DNA of 64,000 bases from Nonomuraea sp. SYSU D8015 (GTDB taxonomy: Bacteria; Actinomycetota; Actinomycetes; Streptosporangiales; Streptosporangiaceae). Positions 8,801 to 17,831 of this stretch are shown piece after piece. The translations under genes were made by a program, and so were the position numbers. How positions within the stretch are numbered: the stretch's first letter is position 1; the number at the start of each line of letters is the position of its first letter. Below the pieces are notes generated by a model that was not told the origin of the DNA, did not search any database, and saw only the letters and a program-made list of their open reading frames with translations. Location: positions 496,001 through 560,000 of the forward strand of contig NZ_VJYI01000002.1 in the NCBI RefSeq assembly GCF_008065375.1. The letters are read 5' to 3'.

Positions 8801-8811
8801 GCATGCCTTCC

Positions 8812-9891
8812 TTATGACCTGGTCGCCATGGGAGCCAGGTCCCGCACGCGAGCCTTGATACGGAGCCACCGGATCACGGCCTCCCGTGACCACCGGCGCA
8901 TGTGGTTGTCGTCGTGTCGCAGGGAGCGCAGTTCGACGAGGGCGCGCAGGGCGAGGTCGTATCCGCGGATCCCGATGTACGAGGGCCGGGGCGTCCGGCG
9001 GCTCTCCCGCACGTCGTAGCCGAGCTGACCCATGAGGGATCCCGCGACCGCCTCTACCTGAAGCCGTTCCTCCTCCCAGAGCGACGAGCGATGGCTGCCG
9101 ATCTTGGCTGCCGTGATCGGGCGGCCGACGTTGCGCCACGACTCCGACATGCGCGCGATCCGCTGTGCCGACGGGGACTGGTGGTGGCGCAACATCGCGG
9201 GCTCCACCTCCACCTCGAGGAACGCGCACAGTCTCTCGACCTCCCCCGCCGGATCGGTGACGAGGTCCTCGTAGCGCAGCCGGTGCACGGTTCCCGGACC
9301 CAGCCGCCGGTGGGCCAGGAGCGCGCGCTCCTGCTGTGCGCGCCACAGGCGGGCGGTGAGGTACGGATGGCAGTGCCCGAAGACGGACCGCTTGGCCGAG
9401 GCGGCGACGTCGCGCGGATCCCGGACGAGCCACACGAACTTCGCGTCCGGGTATGTCCGGCGCACCTCGTCGACATGGTCGACCATGAAGGTGCTCTTGC
9501 ACCCCCACCGCTCCTTGTTCTCCGCCCGCCGGTACTGTTCGTAGATCGCCGAGACGAGGCCGAAAAGGTCCGTGCCGGCCTCGGCCACCACCAGTTCCCG
9601 GTCGATGCGGTGTGGCCAGGGATGGATGTGGGTCCGGAGCAGTCGCAACGCGTCCCGGGCGAGGGCGCGCCGGTTGGCCTCGACGGACAGGTCTCCGTAC
9701 GAGGCCGCGATCGGGGACAGGTACCGCATGAAGTGCGGCGGATGAGGCACCGTGATCTGCGAGTGCGCGTCGAGGATGAGCCTGAGCATGTTGGAGCCGG
9801 ACCGTTCCGTCCCGATGATGAGAACGGGACTCCTGGACCGCCGCGGCGCCTCCGCGAGGAGGGCGCCGCGGCTCGTGCTGGGGAAGCTCAT
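8812..9891 (-). CDS. PAPS-dependent sulfotransferase
   Basis: 359-aa sulfotransferase that would move a sulfo group from PAPS to a hydroxyl or amine. The 5'-phosphosulfate-binding loop is IIGTERSGSNMLRLIL (about residues 27-42). The 3'-phosphate-binding block is FVWLVRDPRDVAASAKRS, and a later RYEDLVTDP is also family-typical. It starts 4 nt after the radical SAM gene ends, so the two are co-transcribed. With a P450 in the cluster, a hydroxyl introduced by hydroxylation is a logical acceptor (inference). A lipid or glycan acceptor is also possible. Confidence 0.85.
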   Translation of the reverse strand: MSFPSTSRGALLAEAPRRSRSPVLIIGTERSGSNMLRLILDAHSQITVPHPPHFMRYLSPIAASYGDLSVEANRRALARDALRLLRTHIHPWPHRIDRELVVAEAGTDLFGLVSAIYEQYRRAENKERWGCKSTFMVDHVDEVRRTYPDAKFVWLVRDPRDVAASAKRSVFGHCHPYLTARLWRAQQERALLAHRRLGPGTVHRLRYEDLVTDPAGEVERLCAFLEVEVEPAMLRHHQSPSAQRIARMSESWRNVGRPITAAKIGSHRSSLWEEERLQVEAVAGSLMGQLGYDVRESRRTPRPSYIGIRGYDLALRALVELRSLRHDDNHMRRWSREAVIRWLRIKARVRDLAPMATRS

Positions 9892-9895
9892 CCCG

Positions 9896-11569
9896 TCAGA
9901 CCCCGAGGCTCTCTGTAGCCATGCGCTTGGCGCCGCACGTCATCAGGCTGCTGCCGGCCTCGGCCACCTCTGGGCTCGCGACCCGCTCCAGCGTGAAGCG
10001 CTCCGAGCCAGGCACCAGCGGCGCCGCCGCGGAGCTCCACTGAGAGCGCCAATTGGGCCCCGCGTACGAGGTCGAGCGCTCTGTGCCGTCGTCCGGCTGG
10101 GGATGGAAGTAGTGGAAGTACTCGGGCCAGTGCTTGAAGTCCATCACCGGACCCGGCTGGTAGGCGTCGTAGATCCGCTTGTAGGCGCTCCTGCAGGCGC
10201 TCTCGGGCAGGCCGCTGACGTTGAGGAACTCGTCCTCGTGGAGAGCCTGCTCGATGGAGAGCCAGTTGAGGTGGTCCAGTTCGGTGCGGATCAGGCCCTG
10301 CTGGATGGACTGCTTGTAGACGGTGGTCCCGGGCATCGCCGACAGGTACTTCACCCGGGTGACGTGGTTGTAGGTCTCCGCGAACTCGACCATGTGGCTG
10401 AGCGATTCCTCGGTCTCGTTCGGCAGGCCCACGATGAGCAGCGCCCCGAACCGCACACCAGCGTCGAACGTCGTCCGCATGGCGCGCACGGTGATGTTCT
10501 CGCTGTTGCCCTTGCGCGCCTCGCGCAGCACCTCTGACCCGAGCGACTCGACGCCGTAGAGGATGATGTCCGCGCCCGAGTCGCGCATGGCGTTGATGCG
10601 CGGCTCGTCCATGTCGGCGCAGCGGGTCAGGCACGTCCACCTGAGGTCGTGGCCCTTGATGACATCACACATCTCGAGCGTCTGCTTGCGGTAGGAGCTG
10701 AACGTCAGATCCACGAAGAAGGAGAACTCGATGTTGTACTGGGTCTTCAGCCAGTCCAGGTCGCGGTCCATCTTCTCCGGCGACTTGGCGCGGACCTGTG
10801 GCGTGGTGCGGTAGCAGAAGGAGCAGTCCATCTTGCAGCCGCGGCTGTACGACGAGATGATCTGCGGCTGGAGCCCCATCGGGCTCTTCGCCTGCGGCCA
10901 CAGGTCGAGCCGCATGCGGGGGAGCGAGTCCAGGTCCATCATCTGCCCACGCGGCGGGGTCGACTTCGCCCGGCCTTCGGGCGTCCGGTACCAGATCCCG
11001 CGGATGTTCGGCAGGTCCTTCTCCCACCGTCCCGCCGCGTAGCTCTCCATGAGCTCCAGGATGGTGATCTCACCCTCGCTGATCACCGCGATGTCGCACT
11101 TCGTCTGCTCCATGAAGATGCGGGGCACGGACGTGACCAGCGAGCCGCCGCAGATGATCGGCAGATCCGGCCTGGCCTCCTTGACCAGCTCCATGAGTTC
11201 GGTGCAGAACGGGAAGTTGTCCTCGAAGGTGCAGATGCCCAGAACGTCGGTCCCGCTCATCACCTGCTCGTACGCGGCGCGGAGCGGGTCGGGCGTATAA
11301 CGTACGTCCACGATCCGAACCGGATAACCGGCGTTGTGGAGAACCGTGGAGATGTACGATGCGCCCTCGTAAGGAGAGGTCAGGAAGAATTCCCATCCTC
11401 GTGGCATTGTGAAGGGCGACGGCCCGACGACGAGCGTGAACCTGGGGAGAGAATCGTCAGTGGGGACCGGAGTAGTATCCTGCTCTCTCATCTGGGCCAT
11501 GTACCGATGATCGACGCTCTCGTTCGCGTCCGTGTACAGAACCGGGGACAAAGACAATTGCCGTGCCAT
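9896..11569 (-). CDS. B12-binding radical SAM enzyme
   Basis: 557 aa from ATG 11569 (GGAAGGG upstream). The N-terminal third is a cobalamin-binding Rossmann domain (GASYISTVLHNAGYPVRIVDV, ICGGSLVTSVP). The radical SAM domain carries the CxxxCxxC cluster motif CKMDCSFC, followed by the barrel (FFVDLTFSS, DIILYGVESLGSE, LLIVGLPNETEE). Such enzymes methylate unactivated carbon or phosphorus, contract rings or rearrange carbon skeletons, using [4Fe-4S], SAM and often methylcobalamin. It heads the unit that continues to the sulfotransferase and the 135-aa protein. The substrate is unknown; C-methylation of an amino-acid unit is one possibility. Confidence 0.9.
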   Translation of the reverse strand: MARQLSLSPVLYTDANESVDHRYMAQMREQDTTPVPTDDSLPRFTLVVGPSPFTMPRGWEFFLTSPYEGASYISTVLHNAGYPVRIVDVRYTPDPLRAAYEQVMSGTDVLGICTFEDNFPFCTELMELVKEARPDLPIICGGSLVTSVPRIFMEQTKCDIAVISEGEITILELMESYAAGRWEKDLPNIRGIWYRTPEGRAKSTPPRGQMMDLDSLPRMRLDLWPQAKSPMGLQPQIISSYSRGCKMDCSFCYRTTPQVRAKSPEKMDRDLDWLKTQYNIEFSFFVDLTFSSYRKQTLEMCDVIKGHDLRWTCLTRCADMDEPRINAMRDSGADIILYGVESLGSEVLREARKGNSENITVRAMRTTFDAGVRFGALLIVGLPNETEESLSHMVEFAETYNHVTRVKYLSAMPGTTVYKQSIQQGLIRTELDHLNWLSIEQALHEDEFLNVSGLPESACRSAYKRIYDAYQPGPVMDFKHWPEYFHYFHPQPDDGTERSTSYAGPNWRSQWSSAAAPLVPGSERFTLERVASPEVAEAGSSLMTCGAKRMATESLGV

Positions 11570-11721
11570 GTGAACCCTTCCTGTTCGCCGCCACCCGGGC
11601 AAATGCACAGAACACAAAGAACACGGATGTTGGCTAGCAGCCTACCCACGAACAGCCGAATAAGAGAGCCTTGACTTTGCCCGGAAATTATTTACAGTAC
11701 ACACCCACCACTTACTCTGTG
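11570..11721 (-). promoter_or_regulatory. probable promoter and leader of the radical SAM unit
   Basis: This 152-nt gap between the methyltransferase stop and the radical SAM start is noticeably AT-richer than the neighbouring genes and leads into a good ribosome site (GGAAGGG). It probably holds a promoter. The TTGACT at 11671-11676 faces the wrong way (plus strand), so no hexamer pair is assigned. Confidence 0.3.
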
Positions 11722-12477
11722 TTATGAAAAGCTTCCTACCGTGATAACGAATAGCATGTTGTCGGTTAACATGCCATCCGATTCACGTACCGCATGCAGT
11801 TTGCGGAACGGCTCGGACGCCGAGCGATAGACGTCGCGGATCGCCTCACGACGATCTTCATCGATGGCGCCGTTGTCAGACCAGACGTCAACGTCCTCGA
11901 CGGATATGTAACGCTCGGTGACCACCGAATCGCACCCGACACCGGTCAGCAGAGCCTCGAGATCTTCAGGGAGGAAAAAGTGGCGGCGGACCGGATTTCG
12001 CAGCCGCAAGATCTCAAAATACTCATCACGATCCTCCGGCCCGTACGCGCACAGGTTGACGAGCACGATGCGCCCTCCGGGCTTCGTGACGCGCGCCATT
12101 TCGGCCGCCGCGTCGGGAAGCGTCATGAACTGCAGGCCCTGCCGGCACACCACGATGTCGAAGGCGTCGTCGGGAAAGGGCATGCTCTCGGCAGGGGTGA
12201 TCACGAGTTCGTCCAGATGCGGCTCAGCCTGAGCGGCCATGTCGGCTGTGATGTCGGCCCCGATGACCCGCGCGACCCGGCCCTTGAACAGGCGTGAGAC
12301 GAGGCCGGTGCCGCAGGCCACGTCGAGCACCCGATCGTCCGGGCCGGGGTTGGCGTGGGCGAGGATCCGCGAGCCCAGGACGTCGTCGGTGCACCACGAG
12401 CTCGACGCGTCGTAGGTGGCGGCACGGGCGGAGAAATGGCGGATGACGTCATTCTGGCTGATCGGCACGGTGGCCAC
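11722..12477 (-). CDS. SAM-dependent class I methyltransferase (UbiE-like)
   Basis: 251-aa Rossmann methyltransferase. Motif I is VLDVACGTGLVSR (about residues 46-58), the acidic end of beta2 is VIGADITADM, and motifs II/III are FDIVVCRQGLQF and GGRIVLVNLCAYGP. The N-terminal HFSARAATYDAS is typical of the UbiE/MenG-like group. It starts 3 nt after the HTTM gene stop, so it is in the same unit as the membrane pair. It could methylate O, N or C of the cluster product; nothing in the sequence decides this. Confidence 0.85.
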   Translation of the reverse strand: MATVPISQNDVIRHFSARAATYDASSSWCTDDVLGSRILAHANPGPDDRVLDVACGTGLVSRLFKGRVARVIGADITADMAAQAEPHLDELVITPAESMPFPDDAFDIVVCRQGLQFMTLPDAAAEMARVTKPGGRIVLVNLCAYGPEDRDEYFEILRLRNPVRRHFFLPEDLEALLTGVGCDSVVTERYISVEDVDVWSDNGAIDEDRREAIRDVYRSASEPFRKLHAVRESDGMLTDNMLFVITVGSFS

Positions 12478-12480
12478 CCT

Positions 12481-13335
12481 TCATCGGTCGGCGTTTCGGG
12501 AGGTTCGAAGAGCTCTTTCTCCGGGGGACGGCACGATGAACAAAGCCGGGTACTGGCACCACAGGTGCCAGAACGAGATGCCCATGAACCGGGAGACGGC
12601 CAGGTGAAAGGCGACCGCCGCCACCCCGAGCGCCTTGCGGTGCCGCCAGCCGAGGACGAGGGCCGGCAGGAAGGACAGCTCGAATGCGAGCGTCCCCCAG
12701 CTCATGGTCTTGATCAGGGACTTGTGCGGGTAAACGCGATGGCCCGCCGGGGTGCCCAGGAGCGCGATCGATCCCTCCAGCGTGCGCCCCGAGGTGAACC
12801 ATTCGGAGCCGCCGTACCGGAGCTTGGACAGGGCGGACTGCGCGTAGAGCACACCGGACCCGAGCTGCATGAACGCCAGCGCCATGGACTGCCGCCTAAC
12901 GCCGTCCGCCGTGGCCGGCCTGGGCTTCAGCGCGAATTCCGACGAGGTGTCGACCGCGCCCAGGACCAGCAGGTTCACGTTGAGATGCGAGTTGTAGTTC
13001 CAGCTGCCGGGGAAGAACTCGGCGACGTGCCCGTTGAGCCAGAAGAACTGCGCGGCGGCCAGCAAGCCGGCCCGGCGCCTGCCGGTCACGCCCCAGACGG
13101 CGACGGAGGCGAGCGTGCCGGCCCGCAGCAGCTCGTACCCCCGAGCCGACAGGGGCGGCAGCCGGCCCGGTCTCCCGCGCAACCGCTCCATCGTGTCGCG
13201 ATGTTCCTGGAAGAAACGCCCCTTCGGCAGCTTGGCGATGGTCACGGCGATCGCCCCGGCCAGCGCGAGCCGCGTGGCCCCCGCCCGCCACGCCGCGTCG
13301 CTCTGCTGGAAGAGGATGGCGCGGAGTCTCTTCAT
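12481..13335 (-). CDS. HTTM-domain integral membrane protein
   Basis: 284 aa from ATG 13335, overlapping the upstream stop by ATGA. Several membrane helices end with a block (ELSFLPALVLGWRH, AAVAFHLAVSRFMGISFWHL) typical of the HTTM domain shared with vitamin K-dependent gamma-carboxylase and its bacterial relatives. The usual HTTM neighbour is a DCC1 thiol-disulfide protein; here the neighbour is a different short membrane-anchored protein. A role in modifying or anchoring the product at the membrane is possible but unproven. Longer in-frame starts upstream overlap the neighbour gene and were not used. Confidence 0.75.
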   Translation of the reverse strand: MKRLRAILFQQSDAAWRAGATRLALAGAIAVTIAKLPKGRFFQEHRDTMERLRGRPGRLPPLSARGYELLRAGTLASVAVWGVTGRRRAGLLAAAQFFWLNGHVAEFFPGSWNYNSHLNVNLLVLGAVDTSSEFALKPRPATADGVRRQSMALAFMQLGSGVLYAQSALSKLRYGGSEWFTSGRTLEGSIALLGTPAGHRVYPHKSLIKTMSWGTLAFELSFLPALVLGWRHRKALGVAAVAFHLAVSRFMGISFWHLWCQYPALFIVPSPGERALRTSRNADR

Positions 13336-13874
13336 GCGGTGTCTTTCGGCAGACGGCAGGAATACAGCAGCTTCGTGTCGTGCAGCGGCCCGCCCGCCCG
13401 CGGGTCGTAATCGGCAAGGTCTATCCACGTCTCGAACACGTCCATCCCCGTGAAACCTCGTGGGCTCTCCGCCCGATACGAGGCCTTGACCTCGTCGAAC
13501 GCCTGCCACGGCGCATCGTTGAGCCCTTTGAGCACGCTCGCCGTGAACTGGTCCTTGAGATCATCGTCATCGCCGAGATACACGGCGCCACAGATCGCCA
13601 CGACGCGGAAGAACTCCAGCGGCAGCAGCCCGTACACCGGCAGCATCGGATAACTCCGAAACTCGTCGTACAAGGTCACCCGCGGTTGTGCGAAGCGTTC
13701 CGGCAGGCACCTGTTGAACATGTTGTACGAACACAACGGCCAGCGATTTCGGTCCGTCCAAGTATGAGCGGCCTGAACGGCAAAAAATGTTACGCCGGCG
13801 CCGATCAGCAGCTTCTCCCACAAGGAAGACGCAGAGCTCGCGACGCCCCCGATAGGCTTGAGACGCATGCCCAT
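13332..13874 (-). CDS. membrane-anchored protein paired with HTTM protein, unknown
   Basis: 180 aa; ATG 13874 with GGAGTG 12 nt upstream (a second ATG is at 13868). One N-terminal membrane segment (WEKLLIGAGVTFFAVQAAH) is followed by a soluble part with RWPLCSYNMFNRCLPE and LLPLEFFRVVAICGAVY, the latter possibly a second membrane segment. I do not recognise the family. The ATGA overlap with the HTTM gene argues that the two work together, for example as subunits of one membrane enzyme. The cysteine pair in CSYNMFNRC could be redox-active. Confidence 0.7.
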   Translation of the reverse strand: MGMRLKPIGGVASSASSLWEKLLIGAGVTFFAVQAAHTWTDRNRWPLCSYNMFNRCLPERFAQPRVTLYDEFRSYPMLPVYGLLPLEFFRVVAICGAVYLGDDDDLKDQFTASVLKGLNDAPWQAFDEVKASYRAESPRGFTGMDVFETWIDLADYDPRAGGPLHDTKLLYSCRLPKDTA

Positions 13875-13961
13875 TACGGTCGATCACTCCCTAGATCAAG
13901 CGTGCTCAGCATCTGTGGGACACTCACAGGTGTCAAGACATCGAGTGGAAAATCAGCTAGC

Positions 13962-14975
13962 ATGCGTCCCATGCTGGCGATCGAGGCGCTGGACCTTTCA
14001 CGCGTTTTTCACGTTCGATCCGGCTGGCTGCGCACCCGGCGAACCGAGACCATCGCCGCGCGTGGGATCAGCTTCGAAGTGCGTTCAGGTGAGCTATTCG
14101 GGCTGCTCGGCCCCAATGGCGCGGGTAAGACCACGACCATTAAGATGCTCAACACCCTGCTGCTTCCGACGAGTGGGACCGCGCGCGTTCTCGGGCATGA
14201 TGTGGTACGCGATCCGATGGCGGTGCGGCGTCGTATCGGCTATGTCTTCGGCGGCGACCGCGGTCTTTACGACCGATTGACGGCACTGGACAACTTACGC
14301 TACTTTTCCGAACTCTACGGGGTGGATCCACGCGAACAACGTTCGCGGATCGCAGAACTCCTGGAACTCGTCGGATTGGCGGGCAGAGAGAAAGAACGAG
14401 TCGAGGGCTATTCCCGCGGAATGCGACAGCGCCTGCATATCGCCCGCGGCCTGCTGAACCGCCCCAGCGTGCTCTTCCTCGACGAGCCGTCCATCGGGGT
14501 GGACCCGGTCGCCGCACGTGACCTGCGCCGCACGATCGCGGAGCTGGCCGACGCGGGCACGACGGTCCTGCTGACCACTCACTACATGGCCGAGGCCGAC
14601 GAACTGTGCGACCGCATCGCCGTCATCGCCGGCGGGCGGATCCGGGCCAGCGGCACGCCCGCGGAGCTGAAGACCCGGGTAAGGTCGCGTGACGTCCTGG
14701 AACTCGAGGTCTACGGCGTGGACGACACGCACGTGACGCGCCTTCGGGACCTCCCCAGCGTCAGGGACATCGCCGTCGAGGAACGCGGCCAGGCGCAGCT
14801 GGTGATCCTCCAGGTCGATCAGGGCGCGGACCCGCGCCGGGACGCCTTGGACGTGCTCGACGGCCTGCGCGTGGGCCGGATCGTCAACCGGGAACCGACC
14901 TTGGAGGACGCGTACGTGGCAATCGTCGAAGAGGCCGCGCGAAGCGCCGCCGGCTCCGTGCGGGCTCCGGCGTGA
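13962..14975 (+). CDS. ABC exporter ATP-binding protein (DrrA-type)
   Basis: 337 aa from ATG 13962; ATG 13971 is an alternative and neither has a strong ribosome site. Walker A is GPNGAGKTTT, the signature is YSRGMRQRLHIARGL, Walker B is VLFLDEPSIGVDP, and the switch His follows in LLTTHYMAEADEL. The C-terminal extension matches DrrA/NodI-type export ATPases that drive antibiotic efflux with ABC-2 permeases. It overlaps the first permease gene by GTGA. In this setting it most likely exports, and so protects against, the cluster product. Confidence 0.92.
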   Translation: MRPMLAIEALDLSRVFHVRSGWLRTRRTETIAARGISFEVRSGELFGLLGPNGAGKTTTIKMLNTLLLPTSGTARVLGHDVVRDPMAVRRRIGYVFGGDRGLYDRLTALDNLRYFSELYGVDPREQRSRIAELLELVGLAGREKERVEGYSRGMRQRLHIARGLLNRPSVLFLDEPSIGVDPVAARDLRRTIAELADAGTTVLLTTHYMAEADELCDRIAVIAGGRIRASGTPAELKTRVRSRDVLELEVYGVDDTHVTRLRDLPSVRDIAVEERGQAQLVILQVDQGADPRRDALDVLDGLRVGRIVNREPTLEDAYVAIVEEAARSAAGSVRAPA

Positions 14976-15814
14976 GCAGCGGACTTCCGCCAGTTGGCAC
15001 ACCGGTGAGCGAGCCGCGGCCGTACGTGGAGCGGGTCGGCCCCTACCGCTTCCTTCGCCTCATGGCGATCGGAGTGCGTACCCACGTGCTCTACATGTCC
15101 CGGTCACCGCTGCAACTGGGCGAGGCCGTGGTGACCCCGGTCGTCTTCGCCACTCTGGCCTTCTACCTCTTCCGGGCCGGCGGCCAGGGCGACCAGCTCC
15201 TCCAGGCGTCCGTCGGAGCCGGGCTCATGGGCACGTGGAGCTCGGTCCTGTCCGGATCGGGAGCCGCCGTGCAGAACCAGCGATGGCTCGGCACGATGGA
15301 GACGCTGGTGGCCGCGCCGACGCCGCTGGTGCTCACGCTGCTCCCGATCACCGTGTCGACCGCCCTCGTGGGCTCCTATTCCATGGCGGCGACCCTGCTC
15401 TGGGGCGTCGTGCTGTTCGGCGTTCCCCTCACCTTCGCCGATCCGTTGATCTTCGTCGTGGCGCTGCTGGTGTGCCTGCTGGCCCTCGGCGTCGTGGGCC
15501 TGCTGCTCGCCTCCACCTTCGTCTTCCTGCGCAATGCCAACGCGCTGGCGAACTCGCTCACATACCCGATCGCGATGCTCTCCGGAATGCTCGTGCCGAT
15601 CAGCGTGCTGCCCGAGTGGACTCGGCCGATCTCGTGGGTGCTGCCCACGGAGTGGGGCACCAGGGCGGTCACGACCGCAGCCGGCGGAGGTGAGGTGATC
15701 TTGCCGATGGTAATGGCGGCCGTGCTCGGCGCCGTGTACGTGATCCTCGCGCTGCTCGCCCTCGCCCATGTGCAGGACCGCGCTCGCCGCGCCGCGACCC
15801 TGAGCCTCGTGTGA
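14972..15814 (+). CDS. ABC-2 type export permease 1
   Basis: 280 aa from GTG 14972, overlapping the ATPase stop. About six hydrophobic segments are visible, starting after residue 45 (VVTPVVFATLAFYLF) and ending with VMAAVLGAVYVILALLALA. The pattern LTYPIAMLSGMLVPISVLP is characteristic of ABC-2 membrane proteins of the DrrB/NodJ kind. It forms a heteromeric channel with the next gene. Together with the ATPase it makes a complete exporter. Confidence 0.9.
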   Translation: MSSGLPPVGTPVSEPRPYVERVGPYRFLRLMAIGVRTHVLYMSRSPLQLGEAVVTPVVFATLAFYLFRAGGQGDQLLQASVGAGLMGTWSSVLSGSGAAVQNQRWLGTMETLVAAPTPLVLTLLPITVSTALVGSYSMAATLLWGVVLFGVPLTFADPLIFVVALLVCLLALGVVGLLLASTFVFLRNANALANSLTYPIAMLSGMLVPISVLPEWTRPISWVLPTEWGTRAVTTAAGGGEVILPMVMAAVLGAVYVILALLALAHVQDRARRAATLSLV

Positions 15815-16608
15815 TGGGGCGGCTCGCCTCGTCGGCGCGCCTGGTGGTCGTCGGCGGCATGCTCGCGTACCGGGCCCTGTTCAACTGGACCACGCCCGCG
15901 ATGTTCGTCGGCACCCTGCTGGCCGCCCCGCTGCTGCGGCTCGCCTTTTTCGTCTACCTGGGCCGCCGGCTGGGCATCGCCGACGACCGCTTCTTCGTCC
16001 TCGGCAACACCGTGCTCGCCGCCAGCTTCGTCTGCGTGTACGGCGGCACGATGGCCGTGGCCAACGAACGACGTTACGGGACCCTCGGGGCGATCCTGCT
16101 GAGCCCGCGCGGCCGCCTGACGCTCTGGCTGGGCCGCGCACTCCCCTACGTGATCAACGCCATCCTGGTCGTGGCCTTCACGCTCGGCGTGTCCGTGCTG
16201 GTCTTCGACGTCGAGCTGGCACCTGGGGAGCTGCTGGCCCTGGTGCCGGTCTTCCTCGCCGGCATCGTCTCCTGCGCCGCCTTCGGCCTCACGCTCGGCG
16301 CGATCGGCCTGCGCGCCCGCGACGTCTTCCTCACCGCGAACGTGGCGGCCTCGCTCCTGCTGCTGCTCACCGGAGCCAACATCCCGGCCTCCGCGCTTCC
16401 CGGTTGGATGGCGGTGGGCCGGGCACTCCCGCTCACCCACTCCGTGGCCGCCACACAGGCCATCACCGAGGGGAGCGGGCCGGCCGAGCTCCTGCCCTAC
16501 CTGGGATGGGAGCTGGCGGTCGGCCTGGGCTACGCCACGCTCGCGTGCCTGCTCCTGCGTTACTTCGAGTACGGCAGCAGGCGCCGGGGCACCCTCGACA
16601 CCGTCTAG
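15814..16608 (+). CDS. ABC-2 type export permease 2
   Basis: 264 aa; ATG 15814 shares its A with the upstream TGA (TGATG), a coupling arrangement; GTG 15811 is an alternative. About six membrane segments (ALPYVINAILVVAFTLGVSVLVF, LLALVPVFLAGIVSCAAFGL, VAASLLLLLTGANIPASALP). It is the partner of permease 1 in the exporter. Its stop overlaps the stop of the convergent ATP-grasp gene by 3 nt. Confidence 0.9.
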   Translation: MGRLASSARLVVVGGMLAYRALFNWTTPAMFVGTLLAAPLLRLAFFVYLGRRLGIADDRFFVLGNTVLAASFVCVYGGTMAVANERRYGTLGAILLSPRGRLTLWLGRALPYVINAILVVAFTLGVSVLVFDVELAPGELLALVPVFLAGIVSCAAFGLTLGAIGLRARDVFLTANVAASLLLLLTGANIPASALPGWMAVGRALPLTHSVAATQAITEGSGPAELLPYLGWELAVGLGYATLACLLLRYFEYGSRRRGTLDTV

Positions 16609-17819
16609 CGGATCGTGTACCGGGCCCTGGCGTCCTCGATCACCTGACGGAGCTCCGGCTCACCCGCCGCGCCCAGGACGAGCATGAGCGGCCACGGCGT
16701 GGCGATCTCCTCTCCCACGGCGCAGTTGATGTGGTAGGTGATGACGTGCGGGTCGGCGTCGAGCTCGTCCCGGCTCGGCACGTGGGTGACGGCGCCCGCG
16801 CCACCCGGGATGTTGATCCCGGCGACATGGGTCCATCCGTGCCGCGGCGCGGCCTCGGCCGGGCGCGGCTCACCGAGCAGTTCCAGGGCCCACAGCCGCC
16901 GCAGGTCGACTCCGTCGCGGGCGAGCACCATGTCCAGCAGCGGGCCGCCGCCGAAGCGGCTGGCGATCTCGGAGGCGACGAGTTCGCCTTCGCGCGTGCG
17001 GAAGAACTCCAGATGGCTGGCTCCCGACGTCAGCCCCATCGCCGAGTTCACCGCCCGGTGGAGCTTCTCGGCCTCGGCGATCAACTCGACATGCTCGGCC
17101 CGGTCGAGCAGGATCGAGCCCTCCTCTCCGGGGGAGGCCGACAGGCGCGGCCGGACGTAGCGCCCGACGGTGAAATGCCAGGGTTCTCCCCCGCTCCACA
17201 CGGCGTCCGCGTGGAACTCCTCGCCCTCGACATACTCTTCGGCCATAAGCTGGCGTGACCGCACAACCGGCGGGATATTCAGCGACCGCAACGCCGGCAC
17301 GAAGTCCTCGGCACGGTCGATCCGCACGGTCGCCATCGCGCCCATGCCGCTGACCGGCTTCACCACGACGGGGAAGCCCAGCGATCGTGCGATCTCGTCC
17401 GGTTCGGGAGGCGAGGCGGGATCCGGGATGGAGACGAACCGTGCGCAGGGCACGCCTCCCTCGCGGAAACGCGCCTTCATCGCACGCTTGTCCCGCACCG
17501 CCACCGCGCTCTCCAGCGACTCTCCGGCCACCCCCAAGAGCTGCCCGAGCAACCCGGCCCCGTACTGGCTGAACTCGGCGAAACTCGCGATCCGGCGTAC
17601 CTCGACGCCACGCAGCCGCAGATCGGTCGCCACGGCCGCCAGTTCCTCCAGCGAGTTGAAGTCGCTGATGCGGTACACCGAGGCGGCCTGCTCGAGCAGC
17701 GCGTCGTCCGGATGGCCGAAGTCGAGGTCCCACTGATCGAGAATGACGTGGACGGGCTCCTCACCGCACAGGAGGACGCCCAGTGCCACAGGTTCCCACT
17801 TGCAGAAGACCATGGCCAT
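16605..17819 (-). CDS. second ATP-grasp ligase
   Basis: 404 aa; ATG 17819 chosen because GGAG lies 6 nt upstream, although a TTG 12 nt earlier is in frame. ATP-grasp features: FPVVVKPVSGMGAM (about residues 150-163), LMAEEYVEGEEFHADAVW, and SHLEFFRTREGELVASEIASRFGG, which supplies the Mg-binding acidic residues. It begins 12 nt after the first HisRS gene stop, so ligase and synthetase are one operon. It has the carboxylate-amine ligase layout (N-terminal Rossmann domain, central ATP-binding part, C-terminal extension). The link to histidyl synthetases suggests histidine or a histidine derivative as one substrate (inference). Confidence 0.85.
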   Translation of the reverse strand: MAMVFCKWEPVALGVLLCGEEPVHVILDQWDLDFGHPDDALLEQAASVYRISDFNSLEELAAVATDLRLRGVEVRRIASFAEFSQYGAGLLGQLLGVAGESLESAVAVRDKRAMKARFREGGVPCARFVSIPDPASPPEPDEIARSLGFPVVVKPVSGMGAMATVRIDRAEDFVPALRSLNIPPVVRSRQLMAEEYVEGEEFHADAVWSGGEPWHFTVGRYVRPRLSASPGEEGSILLDRAEHVELIAEAEKLHRAVNSAMGLTSGASHLEFFRTREGELVASEIASRFGGGPLLDMVLARDGVDLRRLWALELLGEPRPAEAAPRHGWTHVAGINIPGGAGAVTHVPSRDELDADPHVITYHINCAVGEEIATPWPLMLVLGAAGEPELRQVIEDARARYTIR

Positions 17820-17831
17820 GGGCCACTCCAA

